From contig NZ_CP045851.1 in the NCBI RefSeq assembly GCF_009650215.1, positions 1,589,189-1,653,188 on the forward strand: a DNA stretch of 64,000 nucleotides. The letters run 5' to 3'. The first letter of the stretch is position 1. Each line of letters begins with the position of its first letter. This document shows positions 19,701 through 26,464 of the stretch, piece by piece. A program made the translations under genes and the position numbers. The notes under the pieces were generated by a model. That model saw only the letters and a list, made by a program, of their open reading frames with translations, ran no database searches and was not told the origin of the DNA. The DNA is from Actinomarinicola tropica (lineage in GTDB: Bacteria; Actinomycetota; Acidimicrobiia; Acidimicrobiales; SKKL01).

Positions 19701-20070
19701 CCGATCCGTCGGCGGCGCTCTCGAGCACGTCGAGAGCGGCCTGGAGCCGGTTGCGCTCGGCCTCGAAGTCGGCGACGACCTGCTCCCGCTCGGGCCCCCG
19801 CAGCCGCCGCACCGACTCGAGGTCGTCCTCGGTCTGCTCGAGCAGGTCGTCGAGCGTGGTGATCCACCGGCGCCGGTCCCGCTCGAGGAGGGCGAGCTCG
19901 GCCGCGGTGGCCTCGCCCGCCGCCGCCCGCTCGACGAGCGCGACCAGATCGGCGTCGGCGAGGGGCGCCGCCGGCTCGGCGGAAGCGGACGGGGCGACCG
20001 CGGCGCGGTCGTCCGGTCCGTCGTCGGACTCTGTGGGGAGTGGCTCGGCCACTCCGGTGGCAAGGTGCAT
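16741..20070 (-). CDS. SNF2/SWI2-family DEAD-like helicase
   Basis: The 1109-residue protein has an N-terminal half that matches the SNF2 helicase-associated region (DUF3670-like; LRLTTEADETVVGANQLT in parts, then LAEHGNRTEMTG). A complete SNF2 motor follows: motif I DMGLGKTPT, Ia region VIAPPAVVGNW, motif II VLDEAQAIKNP, motif III LTGTPVENGLGDLW, and motif VI DRAWRIGQTR. It should be an ATP-driven DNA translocase, possibly in repair or chromatin remodelling. ATG 20070 was chosen because GGTGGAG lies just upstream and similarity begins there; the frame stays open far upstream only as a GC-bias artefact. The 158-nt stretch between it and the MOSC gene (20071-20228) holds several small GC-rich hairpins and nothing I can name. 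Confidence 0.9.
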   Translation of the reverse strand: MHLATGVAEPLPTESDDGPDDRAAVAPSASAEPAAPLADADLVALVERAAAGEATAAELALLERDRRRWITTLDDLLEQTEDDLESVRRLRGPEREQVVADFEAERNRLQAALDVLESAADGSAGVIESPGETRLQMSWHDGRLVVWAAGPGAPPADAEQLVELLRGAGAPGGGWEEHAPVDLPVSAPAAALGTTVGGILGWLAAVGSGQVGAGTGASVRWLGHIAAWGVQLVARGSIVPTLKLETTGGKGQSHSAPIEQAVRWRPALVDAARLDSLAASMPGPVTLLHRSGGKEVVHAVLDAVVHAIVSDAASRLELPAPPPNPRSTTEVAEALLTRLDGSTFTAPMRAGAELSSRLERWAKAITDTVSTRLVVALDPPDSGGAWFLSVLGPNPEGELVPVEVALVDSRSKRQMSQQLSRLERLLPALQRPGGLRRGQVYLSQDEAWELMATTGAVLEAAGFEVRVPALSRRRPTPTLRLTTEADETVVGANQLTAVRWSAVFDDVELTASEIAALAAEARPLVRSRGRWVELDKADLAEAAAALAEHGNRTEMTGAEVLRFGVGLDGSPLAGGISVTGSSWAADLLTRAAEASTEPVASPPGFEGELRSYQAEALGWLGFLDAVQLGGCLALDMGLGKTPTVLAHIARTAADGGTALVIAPPAVVGNWASEAAKFTPGLRVVVHHGASRASADELAAEVEGADVVITTYGTAVRDVEALSSLHWRRVVLDEAQAIKNPANETSQQLRRIPSDMRLALTGTPVENGLGDLWAILDYTNPGLVGSRPTFIAQLSAKSEGKGRQAAESGLRALNGILVFRRTKSEPAVAAELPDRIDELDHCTMTPEQIGLYQAVLDKLVVPTPGDGDEEEGPAQGQILAAITALKQICNHPVAYEDDGGPLAGRSGKLARLEEIVDQVYAADERVLVFTHFARWGERLADHLTERFGIPVACYHGGLSRTERDRIIHEFQNGEGPGALVLSLKAGGTGLNLTAASHVVLYDRWWNPAVEDQARDRAWRIGQTRTVVSHRLVCPGTVDERVEEVVAGKRHIADLVLPRSSSLADLDATQLRSALGLRPESLLTDDDPTPSDREPDGPDPDGSDPDEEAAA

Positions 20071-20228
20071 CGGCGCTCCACCGCCAGCGACGGCGAACCG
20101 CTCGGCGCCACGTCGGCACCGGGGCTCGTTCCGCTGTGCGAAACCGGGGGCGGCGGGCGACGCGCCAGCGCCGCGAGGCCACCCCTCAGACCTGAGACGG
20201 GAACCTCTGCCGGTCCCCGACGGGCAGC

Positions 20229-21170
20229 CTACCGCACCGCCACCGGGTCGCCGACGCGCACGTGTCCCTCCCGGCCGACCGACGCGTAGAGGCCGGCGCA
20301 GGCCCAGCGGCCGAGGCCGGGGATCTCGAGGCGGTTGACGTCGGCGAGGGCGCGCAGCGGCTGGCGGTCCTCGGGAAGGTCGCCCTGGGCGAGGGTCGTC
20401 ATGACGCACCGCATCGTGGGGATGACGCCCTGCACCGCGACGTCGCCCACGTCGACGGTGCGGCCCGCCCACTCGTTCTCGACGAAGTCGGCAGGGACCC
20501 GTCCGTCGGGGCCGACGACCTCGACGAGCAGGTTCGGACGGTACCGACGCACGTCGACCACCGACCCGGGCGCCTGCCGTTCGATGGCCGCGAGCGTCGC
20601 CGTGGTGAGCACGTGGAGCGGCGTGAGGTCGACGAACCCGCCGCCGGGCGCCAGCGCAGCGACGCCGATCGCGCTCATCCGGTCGGCGCCGCCCTCGTCG
20701 GGTGCACCGGCGGCCGTCTGGGCCATGAACTCGTCGGGCGCGATCGCACCGACGTCGTCGGGCCAGACCTCGTGGAACGCCTGCTCCGGCCGTCGCTCGT
20801 GGGTGAGGTGGACCGGCCGACCGAGGTAGCGGGACAGGACGTCGTGGACGTCGGCGTCGTCGCTGCGGACCTCGGTCCCGTCGGGGAGCTCGATGCGCAC
20901 CGGCGGGGCGGGCTGCTCCGGCGTGGGCGGCGACGCGAAGGTGGCACGCGCGTCGAGCAGGCGCCCCCACCGCCGCGGGCGCTTGGCGCTCGCCACGGTG
21001 CCGTCCGCGTCGTCGACGACGGCCCACGCGCGGTCGCCGAGCACGCCCGTCGGGGCGATGGCGGCGGCGTCGAGCTGCTCGCCCTGCATGGACTTCACGG
21101 GGAAGCGGTGGATCTCGAGCAGCCGGCCCTGCGGCGTCGTCGGCGTGGCGTCGGTGGTGGTCTCGGTCAC
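20229..21170 (-). CDS. MOSC-domain protein (molybdenum cofactor sulfurase C-terminal-like)
   Basis: The 313-residue protein has the MOSC N-terminal beta barrel (PVKSMQGEQLDAAAI, GVLGDRAWAVVD) and a MOSC core with VRRYRPNLLVE and the conserved Cys in IPTMRCVMTTL. It ends in VREGHVRVGDPV. This resembles the MoCo-binding YcbX/mARC group, which reduces N-hydroxylated substrates with a redox partner. A ferredoxin domain is absent, so a separate electron donor is needed. It is upstream of the helicase on the same strand, with a gap of 158 nt. Confidence 0.88.
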   Translation of the reverse strand: MTETTTDATPTTPQGRLLEIHRFPVKSMQGEQLDAAAIAPTGVLGDRAWAVVDDADGTVASAKRPRRWGRLLDARATFASPPTPEQPAPPVRIELPDGTEVRSDDADVHDVLSRYLGRPVHLTHERRPEQAFHEVWPDDVGAIAPDEFMAQTAAGAPDEGGADRMSAIGVAALAPGGGFVDLTPLHVLTTATLAAIERQAPGSVVDVRRYRPNLLVEVVGPDGRVPADFVENEWAGRTVDVGDVAVQGVIPTMRCVMTTLAQGDLPEDRQPLRALADVNRLEIPGLGRWACAGLYASVGREGHVRVGDPVAVR

Positions 21171-21251
21171 GGGCCGATCATGGCCGACAGCGCGCGACGG
21201 TGCCCGGTGGCGTGGCCACCGGGCACCGGTCGATCTGTCGGGCGGAGCGGC

Positions 21252-21497
21252 TCAGCTGCCGTCGTCGTTCATGTCGTCGGTCTCCTCCTCGATGGCGTCC
21301 CCGGTGTCCTCGCCGAGGTCCTCCATCTCGTTGCCGACGTCCTCCATCTCGTTCTCGACGTCGTCGTCGACGTTGCCCTCGTCGTCGTCGCCGCACGCGG
21401 CCACGAAGAGGACGCTCGAGACGGCGATGGCGCCGCCGGCGAGCAGCCGCCGGCGACGGGAGGCGCGGTTGGGTGCGGTGGTCGTGGTGGTGTCCAT
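21252..21497 (-). CDS. Small acidic lipoprotein with glutamate/aspartate-rich repeat
   Basis: The 81-residue protein has a basic N-terminus with SRRRRLL (a possible twin-arginine motif), a hydrophobic core, and a lipobox FVAAC with the acylated Cys near residue 35. The mature part of about 46 residues is almost entirely Asp, Glu, Asn, Met and Gly, with repeated NEMEDL/VENEMEDV units. It should be a cell-surface lipoprotein with a flexible, strongly negative tail, perhaps binding cations. No family was recognised. The prolipoprotein transferase Lgt is encoded elsewhere in this window. Confidence 0.75.
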   Translation of the reverse strand: MDTTTTTAPNRASRRRRLLAGGAIAVSSVLFVAACGDDDEGNVDDDVENEMEDVGNEMEDLGEDTGDAIEEETDDMNDDGS

Positions 21498-21533
21498 CCG
21501 CCCCGGCTACCCCCCGGCGCGTGCGGGAAACCG

Positions 21534-22685
21534 CTACCCGGCGGCCGCGGCGGCGCGGTCCTTCGCGACCTCGTCGTAGGCCTCGTAGTCCGACGCCGTG
21601 TCCTCGGCGAACTCGAACTCCATCAGCCCGGCCTGCTCCCACTGCTCGCGCAGGAAGCCGCCGTTGCGGTCGAGGAGGCCGAGCTTGCGGGTGTTGGGCA
21701 CGAGCTTGGCGAAGAACCCACGCTGGAAGGAGTTGATGGGGCTCCGACCCGACTCCTTGACGGCCTCCATGAAGAGGGGCAGGACGTCGTCGAACTTCAC
21801 GCCCATCCGTTCCCACACCTCGGGGGTCGACGCCCGGGACCGGCTGCGGATCGTGTTCTCGACCATGAACTCCTGGCGGTCCTTCAGCTCCGCGTCGGTG
21901 AGCTCCTGGTAGTACTCGCCGAGGCTGAGGATGCCGAAGGCCACGTGGCGGGCCTCGTCGGCCATGACGTAGCGGAGCAGCTTCTTCAGCAGCGGCTCCT
22001 GGGTGGTGCGGAGCATGTCGCCGAAGGCGGCGAGGGCCAGGCTCTCGATGATGATCTGCATGCCGAGGTAGGCGATGTCCCAGCGGTCGTCCTCGAGGAG
22101 GACCGTGATCTGGTCCTCGAGGAACGGGCTCATCGGGTAGGCCTCGCCCAGCTTCTCGTGGAGGTACTTGGCGAAGACCTCGGTGTGGCGGGCCTCGTCC
22201 ATCGTCTGGGTGGACGCGTAGTACTTGGCGTCGATCCACGGGACGGTCTCGACGATCTTCGCCGCGACCATCATCGCCCCCTGCTCGCCGTGCATGAACT
22301 GGGAGAGCTGGGCCTTCTGGAGCTCGAGGGCGAGCTGGCGGTACTCCTTGTCGCCCCAGTTCTTCAACGGCGAGCCGGGCATCTCGGCCACGCGCCGGGC
22401 GAGGTGCACGGTGGCGTGGTCGTGGTTCGCCTCGCGCTCGGGGTCGACGTCGGTCGACCAGTCGAGCTCGGTGACCGAGTTCCACTGCGACGCCATCGCC
22501 TTGTTGTAGAGGGTGACCAGCTGCTCGCGCTCTCGGTCGTACTTCCAGGTGAAGATGCGCTGGGCGTTGTCCTCGATGAGCTTGAACGCCGCCTGCATCT
22601 CGGCGTCGCTCGGGAGGCTGTAGTCCGGGCCGGCGGCCACGGTGGGCATGTCGTCGGTCTCGCTGGAGTGGTCGGTGGCGGTCAT
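21534..22685 (-). CDS. Diiron ferritin-like oxygenase/oxidase protein
   Basis: The 383-residue helical protein has the four-helix diiron ligand set of the ribonucleotide reductase R2/AurF class. The ligands are Glu in HGEQGAMM, EARH in TMDEARHTEVF, Glu in IIIESLALAAF, and DEARH in VMADEARHVAFG. Such proteins oxidise or hydroxylate substrates with O2; known relatives include N-oxygenases and fatty-acid modifying enzymes. The substrate is unassigned. There is no ferredoxin or flavin domain. It lies 31 nt downstream of a TetR gene on the same strand, so it is probably that regulator's target operon member. Confidence 0.88.
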   Translation of the reverse strand: MTATDHSSETDDMPTVAAGPDYSLPSDAEMQAAFKLIEDNAQRIFTWKYDREREQLVTLYNKAMASQWNSVTELDWSTDVDPEREANHDHATVHLARRVAEMPGSPLKNWGDKEYRQLALELQKAQLSQFMHGEQGAMMVAAKIVETVPWIDAKYYASTQTMDEARHTEVFAKYLHEKLGEAYPMSPFLEDQITVLLEDDRWDIAYLGMQIIIESLALAAFGDMLRTTQEPLLKKLLRYVMADEARHVAFGILSLGEYYQELTDAELKDRQEFMVENTIRSRSRASTPEVWERMGVKFDDVLPLFMEAVKESGRSPINSFQRGFFAKLVPNTRKLGLLDRNGGFLREQWEQAGLMEFEFAEDTASDYEAYDEVAKDRAAAAAG

Positions 22686-22716
22686 CGGTTCGGTCCCCTC
22701 GGTGTGTCGGTGGTGA

Positions 22717-23364
22717 TCAGGTGGTGGTGTCGGTGGTGTCGCGGTCGGCCTCGCCGGGCCCCTCGGCGCCGAAGCTGGCGACGACGCGGGACATGAGCTC
22801 GTCCCAGCCGTCCTGCGACGGGCCGGGCAGGCCCGATCCGCGGTGGACGAGCAGGCCGAGCCGGAGGATGCGGACGAGGAACAGGACGGCGGCGGGATCG
22901 ACCCCCTCGTCGATCGTGCCGTCGGACAGGGCGGCCTCGACGAGCGGGGCCATGGCGGTGAGCCAGCGGTCGTTGGCGTCGTGGATCGCCCCGGCGACGT
23001 CGGGCTCGCGCCGGGCGGCGACGTAGGTCTCGAGGAGGAGCGCCTCGCGCTCGTGGAGCGGCCCGGCGATCTGGTGCGCGCTGCCCCGGACGACCTCGGA
23101 CATCTGGCCCAGGCCGGCGGGCGACACCGGTCCCTGCGGGACGGCGCGGGTGACGACGGCCTCGTGGAGCAGCTCGCCCTTGCCGCGGAAGCGGCCGTAG
23201 ACCGCCCCGGTGGTGAGCCCCGCGGACCGGACGATGTCCTGGATCCGCGCCCCGTCGTAGCCGTCGCGCGCGAACACCTCGGCGGCGGCGTCGATCAGAC
23301 GCTCGCGCACCGGGTCGTCGACGCCGTCGTCGACGGGCGCGGCAGGGGAGGTGTCATCGGGCAC
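22717..23364 (-). CDS. TetR/AcrR family transcriptional regulator
   Basis: The 215-residue protein has a TetR N-terminal helix-turn-helix (RERLIDAAAEVFARDGYDGARI, shown shortened; then VRSAGLTTGAVYGRFRGKGELL). The C-terminal ligand domain is all-helical and not assigned to a subclass. GTG 23364 is preceded by TATTAT 6 nt upstream, embedded in an AT-rich inverted repeat. This strongly suggests autoregulation. The neighbouring diiron gene is downstream in the same operon, and the divergent prepilin-like gene may also respond. Confidence 0.92.
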   Translation of the reverse strand: MPDDTSPAAPVDDGVDDPVRERLIDAAAEVFARDGYDGARIQDIVRSAGLTTGAVYGRFRGKGELLHEAVVTRAVPQGPVSPAGLGQMSEVVRGSAHQIAGPLHEREALLLETYVAARREPDVAGAIHDANDRWLTAMAPLVEAALSDGTIDEGVDPAAVLFLVRILRLGLLVHRGSGLPGPSQDGWDELMSRVVASFGAEGPGEADRDTTDTTT

Positions 23365-23370
23365 ACCCCC

Positions 23371-23385
23371 ATAATAACGATTATT
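23371..23385 (-). promoter_or_regulatory. TetR operator and -10 box (AATAA-n3-TTATT)
   Basis: AATAACGATTATT (23373-23385) is an inverted repeat with 5-bp arms and a 3-bp centre, conspicuous in this GC-rich DNA. On the minus strand TATTAT (23376-23371) lies 6 nt before the GTG of the TetR gene, so a bound repressor would cover the -10 box. Confidence 0.6.
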
Positions 23386-23522
23386 CGGCGGACGGCAACC
23401 CCCGTCGGCCGGGCGCGCCTGGGTCGAACGGCCCGGAGCGCCCCGGAATTGATGCGATCGGACCACGCGGACGGGACCGACGGCCCATGGTCCACGGCCC
23501 GTCCGCCGCCGATCCTCCACAC

Positions 23523-24278
23523 ATGGAGCCACGCCACGCCATCCGCCGGATCCGGGAGCGCGCCGACCGGGGTGCGACCTTCGTCGAGTACGCGCTGCTC
23601 GGCGGTCTGCTCGCGCTGACCTCGCTCGCGAGCATGCAGTTCCTCATCGACACGACCGAGCAGGGCTTCGAGGAGACGCTCAACGACGTCGGCACCCCGA
23701 TCGAGGTCGAGGACCCCGGGCCGTCCGACCCGGATCCCTCGGATCCGGGCCCCTCGGATCCGGGCCCCTCGGATCCCGGCCCGTCGGATCCCGGTCCGTC
23801 GGATCCTGGCCCCTCTGATCCGGGGCCCTCGGATCCCGGCCCGTCGGATCCGGGGCCGTCGGATCCCGGCCCGTCCGACCCGCAGCCGGACAACCCCGAC
23901 AGCGGCTCCCGCTGGAACGAGGCCACCATCCAGGGTTCGTCGCAGACCACCCGTGAGTGCGTGGCGACGTGGATCTTCGGGTGCTGGCGGTGGGACGACG
24001 TGACGACCGTCCGGGCGTCGGCTTCGCTCCAGGTCCTCCGCCAGAACGGCTCCGCCGTCCGCGACGGATCCGAGGTCGAGGTGCTCGTCGAGCGCTGGAC
24101 CGGCGACGGCTGGCAGACGGTGCGCACGGTCACCGAGGACGTCCAGGGCGGGGCGCTCCACGTCGACGTGGACGACATCGCCGACACGCCGCGCGTCCGC
24201 ATGACCCTGCGGGACGTCAGCGGACGCAACAACGGCTGGGACGGGCAGCAGTCGTCGATCGTGATCGAGATCCCCTAG
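23523..24278 (+). CDS. Class III (Flp-like) prepilin-type protein with DPGPS stalk and beta-rich ectodomain
   Basis: The 251-residue protein begins with a short basic leader followed by RGATFVEYALL and a hydrophobic helix, the class III signal peptide of Flp/Tad pilins (cleavage before the hydrophobic part, Glu at +5). Next is an acidic linker, then 11 tandem DPGPS-type units (residues about 64-118), then a 130-residue domain rich in beta-strand-like sequence (WNEATIQGSS; VRASASLQVL; VRMTLRDVS) with two Cys. A plausible role is a surface stalk that displays a domain. Ordinary Flp pilins are only about 60-70 residues. ATG 23523 was chosen because it gives a normal leader; ATG 23487 is possible. 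No Tad motor genes are adjacent. Confidence 0.75.
   Translation: MEPRHAIRRIRERADRGATFVEYALLGGLLALTSLASMQFLIDTTEQGFEETLNDVGTPIEVEDPGPSDPDPSDPGPSDPGPSDPGPSDPGPSDPGPSDPGPSDPGPSDPGPSDPGPSDPQPDNPDSGSRWNEATIQGSSQTTRECVATWIFGCWRWDDVTTVRASASLQVLRQNGSAVRDGSEVEVLVERWTGDGWQTVRTVTEDVQGGALHVDVDDIADTPRVRMTLRDVSGRNNGWDGQQSSIVIEIP
23712..23876 (+). repeat. 15-bp in-frame tandem repeat encoding DPGPS
   Basis: Eleven consecutive 15-bp units encode DPGPS (one encodes DPDPS). They are rich in GGATCC. The codons vary between units, so the repeat is protein-maintained or old rather than newly slipped. A partial unit (DPQP) follows. Confidence 0.9.
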
Positions 24279-24402
24279 GACGAGGGCGGGCACGGCCGGC
24301 CGCCGCATCGGCCCGGCCGGGCGCTGGGGCCGCCCCCGTACGCCGGCCCGGTCCACCCCTCTGCGCGGGCAGGGGAGGGGCCGGGTCGGTTCGCGTCCGG
24401 GA

Positions 24403-24924
24403 TCAGACGAGTGGCGGCCGCCCGAGGAGCGCGGCGATCCGCTCGGCGACCGGCGCCGGCGCCGGGACCCGCTCGTCGGGCTCGACCGTCCGGGCCCGCC
24501 GATCGGCCGCCCGCTCGGCGTTGGCGCGGGTGCCGGCGAGGGCGACGCCGAAGACGAACAGCGAGAGCGCGGCGGTCGCGCCGAGGACCAGCCCGCCGCC
24601 GAGCTGCCAGCCGAGGAGGAGGAGGATGGCGCCGCACACCGCGCCGACGACCGGCAGGGCCGGGGTCTTCTTCGTCGGGACGACCGCGCTGGCCGAGCGC
24701 CGGCCGCCGCCGAGCCGGGTGTGGACCTTGGCCTCGAACACGGCGCGGCTGACGGGGACCAGCGCGGCGCGCACCGCCTCCTCGTCACCGGCGGACAGCG
24801 CGCGGTCGAGGAGGTCGAGGGGCCCCGGCAGGTCGGACCACGTCCCGGTCGGCAGCGCGGCGTCGGCGAGCTCGACGAGCGCGTCGCGCGCCTCGGTGCG
24901 TGTGTCGGAGGTGAGCGGCGTCAT
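24403..24924 (-). CDS. Small membrane protein coupled to ABC exporter (unknown function)
   Basis: The 173-residue protein has a soluble helical N-terminal part (about residues 1-80), then two hydrophobic segments (about 95-112 and 117-135) and a basic tail. It was not recognised. Its ATG overlaps the stop of the ABC permease by 4 nt, so it belongs to the four-gene exporter operon. It may regulate or assemble the transporter, but that is only inferred from position. Confidence 0.6.
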   Translation of the reverse strand: MTPLTSDTRTEARDALVELADAALPTGTWSDLPGPLDLLDRALSAGDEEAVRAALVPVSRAVFEAKVHTRLGGGRRSASAVVPTKKTPALPVVGAVCGAILLLLGWQLGGGLVLGATAALSLFVFGVALAGTRANAERAADRRARTVEPDERVPAPAPVAERIAALLGRPPLV

Positions 24925-25688
24925 GGCTGCAACAGGATGCCCAGGCGTCGGCCGGCGATGCGAACCCCCACCGCGCCCATCACCAGGAGGTAGGCGGCGT
25001 GGGCGAGCAACCCGAGGTGGACGTCGCCGAGCACGACGGCCCGCGACAGGGCGACCCCCTGGTACAGCGGTGTCACCGAGATGACCCGGGCCAGCCAGTC
25101 CGGGTAGCGGTCGAGGGGGAAGAACGTGGCCGAGAAGAGGAACAGCGGCACCATGGCCAGGTTGATGAAGTCGAAGTCGACGAACGAGCGCATGAACGTC
25201 GACGCGGCGAGCCCGGCCCCTGCGAACGCGAAGGCGACGAGCATCGCCACCGGCAGCGCGAGCACCGCCCACGCCGACTCGATGAGGCCGAGGGCGAGCA
25301 TGGCGAGGAGGAAGACGGTGGCGTAGATCCCGCCGCGGATCACCGCCCACGACACCTCGCCGACCGCGACGTCGCGCACCCCGAGGGGCGTGACGAGGAT
25401 GGCGTCGTAGGTCTTGCCGTACTTGAACTTCACGAAGAACCCGAAGGTCGTGTCCATGATGGCGCCGTTCATCGCGGCGACGACGAACAGGCCCGGCGCG
25501 ACGAAGACCTCGTAGGGCACGGTGCGGCCGTCGACCTCGACGCCCCCGACGAGCGCACCGACGCCGATGCCGATGGAGCCGAGGTACAGCAGGGGCTCGA
25601 GGAAGCCGGTGAGGAACGGCGCCAGCATCCGACGGTAGGCGAGGACGTTCCGCTCGATGATCGCCGTCGCCCGCAGTCGTGGGGTCAC
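24921..25688 (-). CDS. NodJ-like ABC-2 permease (second copy)
   Basis: The 255-residue protein has six hydrophobic segments. It has the ABC-2/NodJ pattern: AYRRMLAPFLTGFLEPLLYL, FVAPGLFVVAAMNGAIMD, KFKYGKTYDAILVTPL, LFLFSATFFPLDRYPDW. GTG 25688 overlaps the stop of the preceding permease by 4 nt. The two permeases are similar in motif order, so the transporter is likely a heterodimer. Confidence 0.88.
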   Translation of the reverse strand: MTPRLRATAIIERNVLAYRRMLAPFLTGFLEPLLYLGSIGIGVGALVGGVEVDGRTVPYEVFVAPGLFVVAAMNGAIMDTTFGFFVKFKYGKTYDAILVTPLGVRDVAVGEVSWAVIRGGIYATVFLLAMLALGLIESAWAVLALPVAMLVAFAFAGAGLAASTFMRSFVDFDFINLAMVPLFLFSATFFPLDRYPDWLARVISVTPLYQGVALSRAVVLGDVHLGLLAHAAYLLVMGAVGVRIAGRRLGILLQP

Positions 25689-26464
25689 GCCTGGAGCTCC
25701 CTCGTGAACCGCCGGGCGGCCCATCGCCACCCGAGCCAGAGCATGGCGACGAGCGCCGCGACGTGGGCCACCCCCTCGCCCAGGCCGAGCTGGCCGGTGG
25801 TCGCGCCGCGCGCCAGCTCCACGCCGTGCCAGAGCGGGGAGATCACGACGAGAGGCTCGAGGCCGTCGGGCAGCTGCGCGACGGGGAAGAACGTCCCCGA
25901 GAAGAGGAAGAGCGGGATCACGCCGAGGCGCATCACGGTGGTGAACGCCAGGTCGCTCTCCTGGCCGACCGCGAACGCCGAGACCAGCGCGGCGATCGCC
26001 GCCGCGCACAGCACCGCCGCCGGCACGGCGAGCGGGGCCCACGCCGACGGCACCCCACCCAGCACGGCGGCGACCGCGAGGAAGGCCGAGCCGGACATCG
26101 CGGTGCGGATCGCCGTCCAGGCCACGTGGCCGCCGACGACGTCGCTCGCGTCGAGCGGCGTGGCGACCATGGCGTGGTAGGTCTTCATCCACTTCTTGCC
26201 GGCCATCACCGGCCACAGGGACTCCCCGGCGGCCACCTGCATGGCGCTGGCGACGAGCAGCCCCGGCGTGACGAACTCGAGGTAGTCCAGGCCGCCGAGG
26301 TCGCGGTCCCCGCCGTCGTCGACCATCCCGCCGAGCCCGATGCCCATGCCGGCGAGGAACAGCACCGGCGTGACGAAGCTGAGGATGACCGGCCCGCGCC
26401 AGAGCTGCCGGAAGACGCGCGCTTCGCGCTCGACGACGCGGACGAGACCCGACCGACCGGTCAC
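25685..26464 (-). CDS. NodJ-like ABC-2 permease (first copy)
   Basis: The 259-residue polytopic protein is like NodJ. It shows FLAGMGIGLGGMVDD, FVTPGLLVASAMQVAAGES, KKWMKTYHAMVATPL and LFLFSGTFFPVAQLPD. The repeated ATPL and FxxATFFP/SGTFFP motifs are shared with the next gene. It partners with the ATPase at 26461 and overlaps it by 4 nt. Substrate unknown; homologues export lipids, sugars or lipooligosaccharides. Confidence 0.88.
   Translation of the reverse strand: MTGRSGLVRVVEREARVFRQLWRGPVILSFVTPVLFLAGMGIGLGGMVDDGGDRDLGGLDYLEFVTPGLLVASAMQVAAGESLWPVMAGKKWMKTYHAMVATPLDASDVVGGHVAWTAIRTAMSGSAFLAVAAVLGGVPSAWAPLAVPAAVLCAAAIAALVSAFAVGQESDLAFTTVMRLGVIPLFLFSGTFFPVAQLPDGLEPLVVISPLWHGVELARGATTGQLGLGEGVAHVAALVAMLWLGWRWAARRFTRELQA

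Noticed and set aside
20071-20228. Possible known riboswitch or small RNA before the helicase gene
   Set aside because: Several short complementary segments exist, but no consensus of SRP RNA, RNase P RNA, SAM, cobalamin or ZTP elements was found by eye.
16735-20289. Very long open frame (about 1180 codons) on the plus strand opposite the SNF2 helicase
   Set aside because: It is a GC-bias shadow: the composition is low-complexity Gly/Arg/Glu/Val and it has no motif, while the minus strand encodes a helicase with all motifs.
23712-23876. Possible CRISPR or direct-repeat array
   Set aside because: Units are 15 bp, contiguous and in frame, with no spacers. They encode DPGPS.
24355-24374. Possible terminator between the prepilin-like gene and the convergent membrane gene
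   Set aside because: Only a 5-bp stem can be drawn and the pairing then breaks off, so it was not listed.
23295-24788. Antisense frame across the DPGPS repeat, with repeated basic residues
   Set aside because: The periodicity comes from the sense repeat. No start signal or family was seen.
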